A DNA stretch of 64,000 bases from contig NZ_CP090960.1 in assembly GCF_021611515.1 (NCBI RefSeq), positions 62,001 to 126,000 on the forward strand, given 5' to 3'. Source of the DNA: Mariluticola halotolerans. GTDB taxonomy: Bacteria; Pseudomonadota; Alphaproteobacteria; Rhizobiales; Devosiaceae. The position numbers were made by a program, and so were the translations under genes. A model generated the notes under the pieces. It did not search any database, was not told where the DNA came from, and saw only the letters and a list, made by a program, of their open reading frames with translations. This document shows positions 7,285 to 17,739 of this stretch, in pieces (within the stretch, counting starts at the first letter, position 1; each line of letters begins with the position of its first letter).

Positions 7285-10200
7285 TTATACGGCTTCGAAA
7301 TAATCCTGCAGCGGCCGCACGGTGAGGTTGCCGGAACGATAGGCGATGATGCCTTCGACAGCGGCCACGGCACCGGGGATGGTTGTGTAATAGGGGATCT
7401 TGCCCAAAAGCGCGGAACGGCGGATGTCGCGGCTGTCACTCAAGGCCTTGGTGCCCTCGGTGGTGTTGATCACCAGATGCACCTTGCCGTTCTTCATGGC
7501 ATCGACAATATGCGGGCGCCCTTCGAGCACCTTGTTGATCTTGTCGGCGGGAATGCCCTTGCTGACAAGAAAACGCTGGGTGCCGCCGGTGGCGATGATG
7601 GTGAAGCCGGCATCTGACAGAAGCTTGATTGCCGGGGCAATGGCTTCCTTGTCGGTGTCGCGCACGGAGACAAACACGGTGCCTTCCTTGGGCACCTTTG
7701 CACCCGCACCGAGCTGGGACTTGGCGAAGGCCAGCGCATAGTCGTAATCGAGGCCGATGACTTCGCCGGTTGATTTCATTTCCGGGCCGAGCACGGTGTC
7801 GACGCCGGGGAAACGGGCGAAGGGGAAGACGGCTTCCTTGATGCCGATATGCTTCAATTTCTTTTCGGTGAGGTTGAAGCTTGCAAGGGTTTCACCTGCC
7901 ATGATGCGCGCCGCGATCTTGGCGATGGGTTCGCCGATGACCTTGGCGACGAAAGGCACGGTGCGCGAGGCACGCGGATTGACCTCGATGATGAAGATCG
8001 TGCCGTCCTTGATGGCGTATTGCACGTTCATCAGCCCGCCGACATTAAGGGCCAGCGCGAGTTCGCGGGTCTGGCGCTTGAGTTCGGCGATGATCTCGTC
8101 GGAGAGATTATGCGGGGGCAGGGAGCAGGCGCTGTCGCCGGAATGAATGCCGGCTTCCTCGATATGCTCCATGATGCCGCAAACGAATACGTCCTTGCCA
8201 TCGCTGAGGCAGTCGACGTCGATTTCGGTCGCGCCGGCCAGGTAGCCGTCAAACAGGAGCGGGTTGTCGGCGAGGACCGAATTGATCTGCCCGGTCTTGT
8301 CGTTGGGATATTTGGCGCGGATTTCGGGCGGCACCAGTTCGTTGAGGGTGGACTGGATATAGGTCTCGAACCGGTCCGGGGTATGAACGATGGCCATGGC
8401 GCGGCCACCCAGAACATAAGAGGGGCGGATGACCAGCGGGTAACCGAGCTTGTCGGCAACGATGCGGGCCTGTTCGAGCGAATAGGCGATGCCATTCTTG
8501 GGCTGGGAAAGTTCCAGCTTCGAGATGAGCTTCATGAACCGGTCGCGGTCTTCGGCCAGATCGATCATGTCGGGCTGGGTGCCGAGAATGGGCACGCCGG
8601 CCTTCTGGACGGCTTCAGCAAGGTTGAGCGGGGTCTGGCCGCCAAACTGGACGATGACGCCGTGCAGGGTGCCGTTCTGCTTTTCTGTTTCCAGAATTTC
8701 GATGACGTCTTCTTCGGTCAGCGGCTCGAAATAGAGGCGGTCCGAGGTGTCGTAATCGGTGGAGACGGTTTCCGGGTTGCAGTTGACCATGATGGTTTCA
8801 TAGCCGGCATCGGCGAGCGCGAAGGCGGCATGGCAGCAGCAATAGTCGAACTCGATGCCCTGGCCGATACGGTTGGGACCGCCGCCCAGAATGACCACTT
8901 TCTTGCGATCAGAGGGCTGGGCTTCATCGGCCACGGCGCCATCGAAGGGCATTTCATAGGTCGAATACATATAGGCTGTCGGCGAGGCGAACTCGGCGGC
9001 ACAGGTGTCGATGCGCTTGTAGACCGGACGGACGCCCAGGGCGACGCGTTTGGCGCGGACATTGGCAGCGCTTGAATCACTCAGCGCCGCCAGGCGTGCG
9101 TCGGAGAAGCCCATGGATTTGAGCATGCGCATCTGGGATTCTGTTTCGGGCAGGCCGAAATCGCGGACCTTCTGCTCGATATCGACGATGGCGCGGATCT
9201 GTTCGAGGAACCACATGTCGATGCGGCAGGCCTGATGGATGGCCTCATTGTCGAGGCCAAGGCGCATGGCTTCAGCCACGTGCAGCAGGCGTTCCGGCGT
9301 CGGGGTGCCGAGCGCGGCGCGAATGGCGTTTTTGTCATCGCCTTCGCCCAAACCCGGAATGCCGATTTCGTTGAGGCCGGTCAGGCCGGTTTCGAGCGAG
9401 CGCAGGGCCTTTTGCAGCGATTCCTGGAAGGTGCGGCCAATGGCCATGGCTTCGCCGACGGACTTCATGGCCGTGCCCAGACGATTGTCGGCGCCGGGGA
9501 ATTTCTCGAAAGCAAAGCGCGGGATCTTGGTGACGACATAATCGATTGTCGGCTCGAAGCTGGCCGGAGTGGCACCGCCCGTGATGTCATTTTCCAGCTC
9601 GTCGAGCGTGTAACCAACGGCGAGACGTGCTGCGACCTTGGCGATGGGGAAGCCTGTGGCTTTCGACGCCAATGCCGAGGAGCGGGAAACGCGCGGGTTC
9701 ATCTCGATCACGATCATACGGCCATCGGCGGGATTGACCGCGAACTGGACGTTGGAGCCGCCGGTTTCCACCCCGATCTCGCGCAGCACCGCCAGCGAGG
9801 CGTCGCGCATGATCTGGTATTCCTTGTCGGTCAGGGTCAGGGCCGGTGCGACGGTGATGCTGTCGCCGGTATGCACGCCCATAGGATCGATATTTTCGAT
9901 GGAACAGATGATGATGCAATTGTCCTTTTTATCGCGGACAACCTCCATCTCGTATTCTTTCCAGCCGGCGATGGATTCTTCCACCAGAACCTCATCGGTG
10001 GGGGACGCGTCGATGCCGCTCTCGATGATGTCGAGATATTCCTCGCGGTTGTAGGCAATGCCGCCGCCGGTGCCGCCCAGCGTGAATGAGGGACGGATGA
10101 TGGCGGGCAGGCCAATATCTTCCAAAGCCTGCAAGGCTTCGGGCAGATTGTGGGCGAGGCGGGATTTGGGTGTCTCCAGCCCGATCTTGGCCATGGCTTC

Positions 10201-10599
10201 GCGGAAGAGTTCGCGATCCTCGGCCTTGTCGATGGCCTCGGCAGTGGCGCCGATCATTTCAACGCCGAATTTTTCCAGAACACCCAGTTTGCGCAGCGAG
10301 AGCGCGCAGTTGAGCGCTGTCTGACCGCCCATTGTGGGCAGGAGCGCATCGGGGCGCTCTTTCTCGATGATCTTGGCAACAACTTCGGGGGTGATCGGCT
10401 CCATATAGGTGGCATGGGCCAGATCGGGGTCGGTCATGATTGTTGCGGGATTGGAGTTGACCAGAATGACGCGGTAACCCTCGTCTTTCAGAGCCTTGCA
10501 GGCCTGGGTGCCGGAATAGTCGAATTCGCAGGCCTGACCGATAACAATGGGACCGGCGCCGATGATCATGATGGATTTGATGTCGGTGCGTTTTGGCAT
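7285..10599 (-). CDS. carB: Carbamoyl-phosphate synthase large subunit
   Basis: 1104 residues. It makes carbamoyl phosphate from bicarbonate, ammonia (channelled from CarA) and two ATP, feeding arginine and pyrimidine synthesis. Two homologous ATP-grasp halves are visible: the first with [21 protein letters not shown] and [10 protein letters not shown], the second with [20 protein letters not shown] and [14 protein letters not shown]. The C-terminal MGS-like regulatory domain has [18 protein letters not shown] start at the ATG at 10599 because [16 protein letters not shown] is the conserved N-terminus; the frame opens 12 codons earlier. carA is 16 kb away, so the subunits are not in one operon. 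Confidence 0.97.
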   Translation of the reverse strand: MPKRTDIKSIMIIGAGPIVIGQACEFDYSGTQACKALKDEGYRVILVNSNPATIMTDPDLAHATYMEPITPEVVAKIIEKERPDALLPTMGGQTALNCALSLRKLGVLEKFGVEMIGATAEAIDKAEDRELFREAMAKIGLETPKSRLAHNLPEALQALEDIGLPAIIRPSFTLGGTGGGIAYNREEYLDIIESGIDASPTDEVLVEESIAGWKEYEMEVVRDKKDNCIIICSIENIDPMGVHTGDSITVAPALTLTDKEYQIMRDASLAVLREIGVETGGSNVQFAVNPADGRMIVIEMNPRVSRSSALASKATGFPIAKVAARLAVGYTLDELENDITGGATPASFEPTIDYVVTKIPRFAFEKFPGADNRLGTAMKSVGEAMAIGRTFQESLQKALRSLETGLTGLNEIGIPGLGEGDDKNAIRAALGTPTPERLLHVAEAMRLGLDNEAIHQACRIDMWFLEQIRAIVDIEQKVRDFGLPETESQMRMLKSMGFSDARLAALSDSSAANVRAKRVALGVRPVYKRIDTCAAEFASPTAYMYSTYEMPFDGAVADEAQPSDRKKVVILGGGPNRIGQGIEFDYCCCHAAFALADAGYETIMVNCNPETVSTDYDTSDRLYFEPLTEEDVIEILETEKQNGTLHGVIVQFGGQTPLNLAEAVQKAGVPILGTQPDMIDLAEDRDRFMKLISKLELSQPKNGIAYSLEQARIVADKLGYPLVIRPSYVLGGRAMAIVHTPDRFETYIQSTLNELVPPEIRAKYPNDKTGQINSVLADNPLLFDGYLAGATEIDVDCLSDGKDVFVCGIMEHIEEAGIHSGDSACSLPPHNLSDEIIAELKRQTRELALALNVGGLMNVQYAIKDGTIFIIEVNPRASRTVPFVAKVIGEPIAKIAARIMAGETLASFNLTEKKLKHIGIKEAVFPFARFPGVDTVLGPEMKSTGEVIGLDYDYALAFAKSQLGAGAKVPKEGTVFVSVRDTDKEAIAPAIKLLSDAGFTIIATGGTQRFLVSKGIPADKINKVLEGRPHIVDAMKNGKVHLVINTTEGTKALSDSRDIRRSALLGKIPYYTTIPGAVAAVEGIIAYRSGNLTVRPLQDYFEAV

Positions 10600-10844
10600 G
10601 ATTCGTCGTCCGTTCAGGCGTGCCCATAGAGCCACCGGGCATGGTTGCCGGCGCTCAGGGCGTTAAACATAGAGGCTAAGAGGGCCTTATAGGCAGTCAT
10701 TGTGTGGAACGAAAGGCCCAAATCGCGCAATTTTGACATTTGCGGGGGCAAATTGGCGCATTTGGCCAAATCCGCAGAAGCGCGGTTAAGTCTACTTTAA
10801 GTGGTGCGGTTCAAAATAATAGAATAATCTTATGGGTTCGATTC

Positions 10845-12818
10845 ATGCATTTACTTAGTAGCTTGGCGGCGTTGTTTGCCGTGTCTGCAGACCAGCCCGA
10901 ATTAAACCGGGCGCAGCTCCGTGCGTCGGCAAGACAAATTCCGATTATGTACGGGATTGTCATTGTTGGTACTATCGCGCTTGGCTACACGCACATAGAT
11001 TCCGGGCCGTGGGAGCTGACTTTAGGTTTCCCGCTAATATTGATCGCTGTGTCGGTTTTGCGCATGTCGCTTATGTTGCGTACGCGACATGAAACGATGT
11101 CCGACCAGCAAGTTGTCCGGCGTTTGCGGTCCACAGTTATGCTGGCCTGTATTCTGGGGCTGGCGTTTATCATCTGGTCGCTCAGTCTTTATCCCTATGG
11201 GGATGCATATGCGCGCGGGCATGTGGCGGTGTATTCTGGCGTTACAACGTTTGGTTGCGTTGCCTGTTTGATGCACCTGCGGGCCGCCGCGCTGGCCTTG
11301 ACGCTGGCCGTTGTGGTGCCGTTTTCGACGTTCTTTCTGATGACAGGAGAGCCGGTGTTCACAGCAATTGCCGTGAACATGATGCTTGTGGCCGCCGCGA
11401 TGATGTTCGTCATGTTTGGCTATGCCAGGGATTTCGCGAACCTGATCGACCATCAGCGCGCGCTGATAGAAAAGCAGGTGGAAACCCAGCGCCTGAGCGA
11501 CGCCAATTCGCGTCTGGCCAATCTTGACAGCCTGACCAATCTGCCGAACAGGCGCAGCTTTTTTTCAGAGCTGGAAAGACGTCTGGCAGCGCAGAAGGCG
11601 AAACCGACCGGGCTGGCTGTGGGGGTGCTTGATCTCGACGGGTTCAAACCCATAAATGATGTTTATGGTCACCCAACCGGTGACAAACTGTTGGTCAATG
11701 TGGGGCAGCGGCTGCTCGATCAACTGGGGCACCACATTTTTGTGGCCCGGCTGGGCGGCGATGAATTTGGCCTGATTATCGAGGGTGAATTTGACGGTGA
11801 CGCTCTGGTCGCGCAGGGGGAGCTGATTTGCCAGATACTGCGCCAGCCGTTCGATATGACCGGGTTTGTGGCGCAGATGTCCGGCTCGGTCGGGCTGGCG
11901 AAATATCCTGATGTGGGGGACAGCCCTGAAGTGCTTTTTGAGCGCGCCGATTATGCGCTTTATCATGCCAAGGAATTCTCGCCGGGCGGGGCGATATTGT
12001 TCTCGGATGCACATGAGGCGCAAATCCGCGAGGTCAGCGGGATTGAACGGCGGTTGCGGGACGCGGACATGACCGAGGAAATGTCGGTCATGTATCAGCC
12101 CATCGTGGATGTGAGCGACGGGCGGGCCGTGGGGTTTGAAGTTCTGGCGCGCTGGAACAGCCCGGTGCTGGGTGTCGTGCCGCCGAACGCATTCATCAGG
12201 GCTGCGGAACGGGCTGGGTTGATCAATCAGTTGACCGAGGTGCTGTTTTTGAAGGCTTTGGACGGCGCGCGGGACCTGCCTGCCGATACGTTTTTGTCTT
12301 TCAACCTGTCGTCGCATGACATCGGTAGTTCAGAATGCGTGATGCGGCTGATCGACATGGTCAGAGAAAACGGCCTGTCGCCGCAACGGTTGACCTTTGA
12401 GGTGACGGAAACCGCGGTGATGCAGGATTATGAGCGGGGCAAGCAGGCGCTTTTGCTGCTGAAATCGATGGGGGCGAGCATTGCGCTTGATGATTTCGGG
12501 ACCGGTTATTCCAGCCTCAGCTATGTGCGGGAACTGCCGCTGGACCGATTGAAGGTGGATGGCAGCTTTGTTACCGAAATCGAGAATGACAAGGTTTCTA
12601 GGGCCGTGATGCGGACTGTGGTGGACCTGTGCCGCAATCTGGAGCTGGAATGCATCGTGGAAGGTGTGGAGACCGAAGGGCAATTGGCCATTGTTGAAGC
12701 CATGGGCTGCAGCAAGGTGCAGGGATATGTTTATTCCAAACCCATGAGTGCGCCTGATGCTGCCGATTACGTGCGGGTGCAAGGCAAGGTGCATAAAGCC
12801 CGCATGAAATCTGCCTAG
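10845..12818 (+). CDS. Membrane GGDEF-EAL c-di-GMP enzyme
   Basis: 657 residues. The N-terminal part (about 1-205) contains several membrane segments and no recognised sensor motif. The GGDEF domain (about 225-385) has an intact RLGGDEFG; the position of the inhibitory RxxD site five residues upstream reads GHHI, so product inhibition is probably absent. The EAL domain (about 405-650) has GFEVLARW (EVL instead of EAL), SFNLSSHDI, FEVTETAV, DDFGTGYSSL and LKVDGSFV, so metal and catalytic residues look complete. It could both make and degrade c-di-GMP. The ATG at 10845 is the best start, though its ribosome-binding site is weak. It stands alone between carB and a GNAT gene. Confidence 0.9.
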   Translation: MHLLSSLAALFAVSADQPELNRAQLRASARQIPIMYGIVIVGTIALGYTHIDSGPWELTLGFPLILIAVSVLRMSLMLRTRHETMSDQQVVRRLRSTVMLACILGLAFIIWSLSLYPYGDAYARGHVAVYSGVTTFGCVACLMHLRAAALALTLAVVVPFSTFFLMTGEPVFTAIAVNMMLVAAAMMFVMFGYARDFANLIDHQRALIEKQVETQRLSDANSRLANLDSLTNLPNRRSFFSELERRLAAQKAKPTGLAVGVLDLDGFKPINDVYGHPTGDKLLVNVGQRLLDQLGHHIFVARLGGDEFGLIIEGEFDGDALVAQGELICQILRQPFDMTGFVAQMSGSVGLAKYPDVGDSPEVLFERADYALYHAKEFSPGGAILFSDAHEAQIREVSGIERRLRDADMTEEMSVMYQPIVDVSDGRAVGFEVLARWNSPVLGVVPPNAFIRAAERAGLINQLTEVLFLKALDGARDLPADTFLSFNLSSHDIGSSECVMRLIDMVRENGLSPQRLTFEVTETAVMQDYERGKQALLLLKSMGASIALDDFGTGYSSLSYVRELPLDRLKVDGSFVTEIENDKVSRAVMRTVVDLCRNLELECIVEGVETEGQLAIVEAMGCSKVQGYVYSKPMSAPDAADYVRVQGKVHKARMKSA

Positions 12819-12861
12819 AGCTACGGCCTGTCGTTGAGCTCTGTCTTATTGTGCAGAGCCC

Positions 12862-13317
12862 CTAGAACATCATTTTAAACCCTTCATGGCTATGGTCGAA
12901 GCCGAGCGTGCGATAGAACCGGTGGGCGTCCTGTCGCTGCTTGTTGGAGGTCAGCTGCACCATGCCACAGCCGCGGGCGCGGCATTTTTCCACGGCCCAG
13001 CGGATCATTTCACTGCCAAGGCCCTTGCCGCGCTGGTCGGCTGATATGTGCACATTCTCCAAAACGCCGCGCCACATGCCGCGCCGGGTGAGGCCCGGCA
13101 GGTAGCTGATTTGCAGGCATCCAACGGGTTTGCCCGCCAGCTCTGCAACGATCAGTTCGTGATTTGGATCATTGGCGATGGCGGTGAATGCGTCTTGATA
13201 GCAGGCGTCGCCGGCATCTTCCGGGTTGTCGGCTTTTCCGATGGTTCCAGCGGCGCAAAGGGCCATGATCGTGGGGATGTCTGCCGCCAAGGCAGCGCGG
13301 AAGGTGAGGCCGGTCAT
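12862..13317 (-). CDS. GNAT-family N-acetyltransferase
   Basis: 151 residues. The acetyl-CoA binding motif A is visible as ISADQRGKGLGSEMIRWAVEKCRARGC, preceded by the beta4 strand ENVHISA, and motif B contains NKQRQDAHRFYRTLGF. These place it in the GNAT superfamily; the substrate cannot be predicted. I prefer the ATG at 13317 (MTGLTFRAALAAD) over one 18 codons upstream, because acetyltransferase folds begin with such a strand and a purine-rich GAGAG precedes it. Confidence 0.9.
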   Translation of the reverse strand: MTGLTFRAALAADIPTIMALCAAGTIGKADNPEDAGDACYQDAFTAIANDPNHELIVAELAGKPVGCLQISYLPGLTRRGMWRGVLENVHISADQRGKGLGSEMIRWAVEKCRARGCGMVQLTSNKQRQDAHRFYRTLGFDHSHEGFKMMF

Positions 13318-13390
13318 GATCGAGGTCTCTCGAGGACAGATCCTGATCTGGTAGCAAAATGCGCGGTTCACGTGACGCTGATTGCAGGAA

Positions 13391-13418
13391 AAAGGCCGGG
13401 AGATGATCCCGGCCTTTT
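13391..13418. terminator. Terminator downstream of ohr
   Basis: AAAGGCCGGGA (13391-13401) pairs perfectly with TCCCGGCCTTT (13407-13417) around GATGA. Ts follow in both directions, and it ends ohr on the minus strand. Confidence 0.85.
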
Positions 13419-13446
13419 GTGTTGTGCGGAGACAGGTTTGTGCTGG

Positions 13447-13875
13447 TTACACAACGCTGAGTTTTACCTCGATATTGCCGCGCGTGGCGTTGGAATAGGG
13501 GCAGATCTGATGGGCCTTGTCGACCAGCGCCACGGCTTGATCGTGATCAATGCCGGGCACCGAGATCTCCAGTTCAACGGCGATGCCGTAGCCCGGACCG
13601 TCGGCATTCTCACCGAAATGGACGGTGGCATTGATTTTGGCGTCATCAGGGATGCTGACTTTTTCCATGCGGCCGACAGCTTTGAGTGCGCCGAGGAAGC
13701 AGGCGGAATAACCCACGGCGAACAATTGTTCGGGATTGGTGCCGGGGCCGCCATTGCCGCCCATTTCCTTGGGGGTGTCGAGGGTGACGGAAAGGCGCTC
13801 GTCATCGGTTGCGGAGGTGCCGGTGCGGCCACCGGTGGAGGTGGCATGGGCGGAATATACAGCTGACTTGATCAT
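13447..13875 (-). CDS. ohr: Organic hydroperoxide resistance peroxidase Ohr
   Basis: 142 residues, OsmC fold. Ohr reduces organic hydroperoxides with a two-cysteine mechanism recycled by lipoylated proteins. Both redox cysteines are present: one in GYSACFLGAL (about residue 59) and one in HQICPYSNATRGN (about residue 123). The N-terminal AVYSAHATSTGGRTG and the segment KEMGGNGGPGTNPEQLFA, with its glutamine, are family hallmarks. The gene is divergent from a MarR-type ohrR, the classical arrangement, with palindromic operators between them. Confidence 0.96.
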   Translation of the reverse strand: MIKSAVYSAHATSTGGRTGTSATDDERLSVTLDTPKEMGGNGGPGTNPEQLFAVGYSACFLGALKAVGRMEKVSIPDDAKINATVHFGENADGPGYGIAVELEISVPGIDHDQAVALVDKAHQICPYSNATRGNIEVKLSVV

Positions 13876-13943
13876 TTTTGTCTCGCTTTCCTGAATGCGG
13901 TGCCGCCGGGATCAGCGGTTGATTTTATTTAGCCCAAAATTAG

Positions 13944-13994
13944 ATTGTGCGCAATATAAAAGTTGTCGCATTGCGTGATATTGCATTGCGCGCT
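13944..13994. promoter_or_regulatory. Probable OhrR operators between ohr and ohrR
   Basis: ATTGTGCGCAAT at 13944-13955 is a near-perfect dyad (ATTGYGCRCAAT). A second related half, ATTGCGCGC, lies around 13985-13993 nearer ohrR. They occupy the divergent promoter region where OhrR of related bacteria binds. The match to OhrR is inferred from position. Confidence 0.6.
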
Positions 13995-14042
13995 ATTTAA
14001 TGGGGTGAAAGTCGCAGGTGTAGCGCAGGAGAACGACAACCG

Positions 14043-14492
14043 ATGCAGCAGGATGAATTGCTCAAACTCGACCGGCAGTTGTGCTTTGCGGTTTATGCCG
14101 CCGGCCATGCCTTTACCCGTTTCTACAAGCCGCGCCTGGACGCGATCGGGCTGACATATCCGCAATATCTGGTGATGCTGGTGCTGTGGGAAGAAGACGG
14201 GCTGACGGTGAAGGGACTGGGGGAGAAACTGTTTCTGGATTCTGGCACGCTGACGCCCCTGCTGAAACGCATGGAGGGGGCGGGGCTGCTCACGCGGCGG
14301 CGCGACAGCGAAGACGAGCGGCAGGTGCGCATCGGGCTGACGGCGGCCGGGCGCGAGCTGCGCGGGAAAGCCGCCGGCATTCCGCTGCAGACGGCCGATG
14401 CTGTTGGCTTGAAGGGGGCGGAGATGGATGATGTGAAGGCGGACCTTGTGCGCCTGCGCGACCACCTCAATGCGGCGATTGGCGATGTCTGA
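14043..14492 (+). CDS. ohrR: MarR-family organic hydroperoxide sensor OhrR
   Basis: 149 residues. This dimeric repressor of ohr releases DNA when its N-terminal cysteine is oxidised. The reactive cysteine is in [12 protein letters not shown] (residue 15), and the two tyrosines that hydrogen-bond to it in relatives fall in FYKPRL and LTYPQYLVM. The winged helix covers [36 protein letters not shown], where the last part is the wing. It sits head-to-head with ohr across a 167-base operator region. Confidence 0.95.
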   Translation: MQQDELLKLDRQLCFAVYAAGHAFTRFYKPRLDAIGLTYPQYLVMLVLWEEDGLTVKGLGEKLFLDSGTLTPLLKRMEGAGLLTRRRDSEDERQVRIGLTAAGRELRGKAAGIPLQTADAVGLKGAEMDDVKADLVRLRDHLNAAIGDV

Positions 14493-14651
14493 CGATATGT
14501 ACAAGTATTAGAATAATCTCATCTTGCCCTGCGGATTAATTCTGTAGATACGTGGCCAGTGTTTTCTGGACAAATCCCGTGTTTGTTGTATCGTTTGGAA
14601 ATATTCCATTCGACCATTTATTTATTTGAAATATCGCGGGGGCCTATCGAT

Positions 14652-15305
14652 ATGAAATATTTAGCATTATCTGTTGCGTTGGCGGGTGCAATCTCTGGCG
14701 GGTTTGTCCAGGCATCCCTGGCGCAGGACTGGTCTGGTTTTTATGCCGGTGTTCTTGCCGGTTACGGCAGTGGTGAACTCAAGGGAGCAACACCTGCCGG
14801 GGCGTTTGCTTCCACCACGTCGTTTAGTGGCGCGCTGTTGGGGGGTACCCTTGGTGCCAATTACCAGACGGGCAGCTTTGTTGTGGGTGTGGAAGGCGAT
14901 GTCGCGTGGTCGGGCATGACAGGGAGCAAGGCTTGTGTCGGTGCGCCGGCGCAAACCTGCAGCATCGACGTACACTGGATGAGCACGCTGCGTGCGCGGG
15001 CCGGTTATACAATCGATGACCTCATGGTCTTTGCCACGGCCGGTTTGTCCATGGCGAACGGCACCGCCAAAACCTCACCGGCATCTGGCGGCACGACGGG
15101 CAGCGATACCCAGACCTTTGTCGGCTGGGCAGCGGGCCTCGGCGCTGAATATATGGTTGCCGAAAATGTAAGCCTGAAGCTTGATTATCTATATTCAGAC
15201 TGGGGTTCGCGGACCTCGCCGATAAACACGGTGGCGGCGGGAAGTGCCTATGTCGGCAGCCCGACCTCACACGCGGTGCGCGTTGGCCTGAACTACCGCT
15301 TCTGA
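14652..15305 (+). CDS. Outer-membrane beta-barrel protein (Omp25/Omp31-type opacity family)
   Basis: 217 residues. Residues 1-23 form a signal peptide (ending ASLAQ), followed by WSGFYAGVLAGYGSG, the start typical of the small 8-strand porin-like barrels of Rhizobiales. Glycine- and aromatic-rich alternating strands follow, with a disulfide-compatible pair CVGAPAQTC in an external loop. The chain ends GLNYRF, the terminal aromatic needed for BAM-dependent assembly. I use the ATG at 14652 (MKYLALSVALAG); the frame extends upstream without signal-like sequence. Its role is structural or surface-related and not further predictable. Confidence 0.88.
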   Translation: MKYLALSVALAGAISGGFVQASLAQDWSGFYAGVLAGYGSGELKGATPAGAFASTTSFSGALLGGTLGANYQTGSFVVGVEGDVAWSGMTGSKACVGAPAQTCSIDVHWMSTLRARAGYTIDDLMVFATAGLSMANGTAKTSPASGGTTGSDTQTFVGWAAGLGAEYMVAENVSLKLDYLYSDWGSRTSPINTVAAGSAYVGSPTSHAVRVGLNYRF

Positions 15306-15359
15306 TTGGCGACATCGCTGATGGACGTATGCGGGGCGGCACTGCTCTGATCGATCTGG

Positions 15360-15384
15360 AATGCCGCCTTGTCCGGGCGGCATT
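15360..15384. terminator. Terminator between convergent omp and cfa
   Basis: AATGCCGCC and GGCGGCATT form a perfect stem just before the cfa stop, followed by TTTT on the plus strand. Confidence 0.65.
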
Positions 15385-16497
15385 TTAGCGTGCGGTCTGA
15401 TAGCCCTCTGGTACGCCAAGGGGGGCGAGGACGAATTGCCAGACTTGTGAGGCGCGGCTGCGGAACGTGCCGGCACAGCACAACAGATAGTATTCCCACA
15501 TACGCTTGAAGCGTTTTTCGTCCGGGGTTTGCGGCTCGGGCCAGTTTTTCTGGAAGTTCTCGTTCCAGGCCATGAGCGTATAATCATAATGCGGACCGAT
15601 ATTGTGCAGGTCCACAATGACGAATTGATGCTCGATGGCCTTGCCGATCTGGGCGATGGAAGGCAGGACGCCGCCGGGGAAGATGTATTTCTCGATCCAG
15701 GGGTCGATGGTGGTTTTGGTATCGGGCGATCCTATTGTGTGCAGCAGGAACAGGCCGTCATCCTTGAGGGCCCGGCGGGCGGTTTTGAAATAGGTGGCGT
15801 AATTCTTGTACCCGACATGCTCGAACATGCCCATTGAGACGATCTTGTCGACCTTCTGGTCGAACTCGCGATAATCCCTGACCTGAAATTCGACATCCAG
15901 ATCCTTGTAGCGCTCGCGCCCATAAGCGGCCTGATCGGGCGAGACGGTGACGCCGACGCAGGAAGCGCCGTATTTTTCGGCGGCAAAGCCCATGAAGGCG
16001 CCCCAGCCGCAGCCGATATCCCAAACCCGTTCGCCCTGTTGTAGCTGGATCTTGCGGCAGATCATGTCGAACTTGGCTTCCTGCGCCTGATCGATATTGG
16101 TGACCCCTTCAGGCCAGTAGCCACAGGAGCCGGTCATGCGGCTGTCGAGCGAGGCCTTGTAGGCGTCGGTCTGGCTGTAATGCATTTCAGCGACACGCCG
16201 CGACAGGCCGATGGTCTGCATGTTGAGAATGCGCGCCTGAACCAGTTGCCAGATCAGGTTGGGGGTGATGCGCAGCTTGTTCTGGATATTGGCACGAATG
16301 ACCCGGCTGAAGAATTCGGCCAGATCGGCGCAGTCCCACCACCCCTCCATGTAAGCTTCGCCAAGCCCCAGTGTACCTTCGGCAAAAATGCGGTTCCAAA
16401 GGCGCTGGTCATGTACTTGCGGGTCCCATGGGTTGGGGCCATTGACGGTGATTTCTGCATGTTCGAGCAGATTGGAGATGAAGGCTTTCTGACTCAT
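15385..16497 (-). CDS. cfa: Cyclopropane-fatty-acyl-phospholipid synthase
   Basis: 370 residues. It transfers a methylene group from S-adenosylmethionine to double bonds of membrane phospholipid acyl chains, a stationary-phase and acid-stress adaptation. The SAM motif I is VWDIGCGWGAFMGFAAEKYG. Bicarbonate and active-site residues are in FEHVGYKNYATYF (Glu), LLHTIG (His) and HYDYTLMAWNENFQ (Tyr). The N-terminal lipid-binding part includes the EGTLGLGEAYMEGWWD signature. Length fits the family. The gene stands alone and convergent to the omp gene. Confidence 0.95.
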   Translation of the reverse strand: MSQKAFISNLLEHAEITVNGPNPWDPQVHDQRLWNRIFAEGTLGLGEAYMEGWWDCADLAEFFSRVIRANIQNKLRITPNLIWQLVQARILNMQTIGLSRRVAEMHYSQTDAYKASLDSRMTGSCGYWPEGVTNIDQAQEAKFDMICRKIQLQQGERVWDIGCGWGAFMGFAAEKYGASCVGVTVSPDQAAYGRERYKDLDVEFQVRDYREFDQKVDKIVSMGMFEHVGYKNYATYFKTARRALKDDGLFLLHTIGSPDTKTTIDPWIEKYIFPGGVLPSIAQIGKAIEHQFVIVDLHNIGPHYDYTLMAWNENFQKNWPEPQTPDEKRFKRMWEYYLLCCAGTFRSRASQVWQFVLAPLGVPEGYQTAR

Positions 16498-16854
16498 GGG
16501 CTTTGATGTTCCCGGCAGGCATCGTCGCGTTCATCCATGAGGCTATGAGAGGATTGAAAAAAAGGAAAGAGGATTATCACGACCTGAAGGGGAGGGCCGC
16601 TGGTGCCCGCGCGGGATCAGGACGGTGTGCCCGGGCGGCGAGGGCGTGGCCTTTGTTCGCGCGGTTTGGGCCTAATGGGCATGGTAAGGGAAAATTATGA
16701 TGTTGGCGCACAAGAATATAGCGGGAAGTTTGGTCTTTTCAGACGTTTAGTTCGTATGACGATCCGGTGCGTTGGCAATGTTGCCCAGCGGAATACCGTA
16801 CTGAGTACTACCATCGTCGTGCAGATAAACGCGCAAAAGAGAAGTCGTGAATCC
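16498..16854. other. Intergenic region ahead of motA
   Basis: About 357 bases between the divergent cfa and motA. It must contain both promoters. I see no RNA gene, no convincing protein frame and no clear flagellar or sigma54 promoter. Confidence 0.5.
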
Positions 16855-17718
16855 ATGCGTTTTATCATTGGTGGGCTCATCGTTGTTGGCTGCGTGATCG
16901 GCGGCTATGGCGCGAGCGGGGGACATCTTGAAGTGCTGTATCAGCCCTTTGAGATGCTGATTATTCTGGGTGCGGCAGCGGGTGCTTTTGTCATCGGCAA
17001 TACCGGGGCGGTGCTGAAACAGGCAACAGGTGTGTTTGGCACATTGCTGCGCGGTCCGCGCTACAGCAAGGCGGACCATGTGGAACTGCTGGGGGTGCAG
17101 TTCACCCTGTTCAAACTGGTGCAGGCCAAGGGCGTTCTGGCGCTTGAAAGCCATATCGAGAACCCCGGCGAATCCGACATTTTTGCGCGGTTCCCGAAAT
17201 TTGCAGCGAGCCATCATGCGGTGGAGTTCATGTGCGATTATCTGCGCATGATCACGCTGGGCACCAATAATGTGCACCAGATGGAAGCCTTGATGGATGA
17301 GGAGCTGGAAACCCACCATCAGGAACGCGAACGGCTGGTCAACGCCATCCAGGCGCTGGCTGATGGTACGCCCGCGCTGGGCATTGTTGCGGCGGTGCTG
17401 GGGGTGATCCACACGATGGGGTCGATTGACAAACCGCCCGAAGTGCTGGGGCATTTGATTGGTGCGGCGCTGGTGGGGACGTTTCTTGGCGTATTCGTGG
17501 CTTATGGATTTTTTGGGCCGATGGCCCAATCGCTGCGCAATATCTATGACGTGGAGGCAAAGTATTTTCTGTCGATGAGGACGGGCCTTTTGGCGCATAT
17601 GTCGGGGTATGCGCCGGTGGTGGCAATTGAGTTTGCCCGCAAGGCGCTGATGTCTGAAGTGCGACCCTCATTTGCTGAAATTGACGAGGCGACCGCTAAT
17701 TTGCAGGCGGCGCGATAG
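16855..17718 (+). CDS. motA: Flagellar motor stator protein MotA
   Basis: 287 residues with four membrane helices. MotA and MotB form the proton-conducting stator that turns the flagellum. The start MRFIIGGLIVVGCVIGGYGASGG is a typical alphaproteobacterial MotA N-terminus. The cytoplasmic loop contains the charged residues that contact the rotor (EELETHHQERERLVNAIQ), and helices 3-4 include GTPALGIVAAVLGVIHTMG and IGAALVGTFLGVFVAYGFFGP. I chose the ATG at 16855; the frame is open 84 codons upstream but the added sequence is basic and unlike MotA. motB follows after 21 bases. Confidence 0.95.
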   Translation: MRFIIGGLIVVGCVIGGYGASGGHLEVLYQPFEMLIILGAAAGAFVIGNTGAVLKQATGVFGTLLRGPRYSKADHVELLGVQFTLFKLVQAKGVLALESHIENPGESDIFARFPKFAASHHAVEFMCDYLRMITLGTNNVHQMEALMDEELETHHQERERLVNAIQALADGTPALGIVAAVLGVIHTMGSIDKPPEVLGHLIGAALVGTFLGVFVAYGFFGPMAQSLRNIYDVEAKYFLSMRTGLLAHMSGYAPVVAIEFARKALMSEVRPSFAEIDEATANLQAAR

Positions 17719-17739
17719 CGGCGGCACCGGGGACAGTAA

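Noticed and set aside
7849..9075. 408-codon plus-strand frame opposite carB
   Set aside because: Low-complexity antisense reading of carB codons with no family motif.
16780..16800. Possible sigma54 promoter ahead of motA
   Set aside because: GG and GC elements are nine bases apart, three short of the required spacing.
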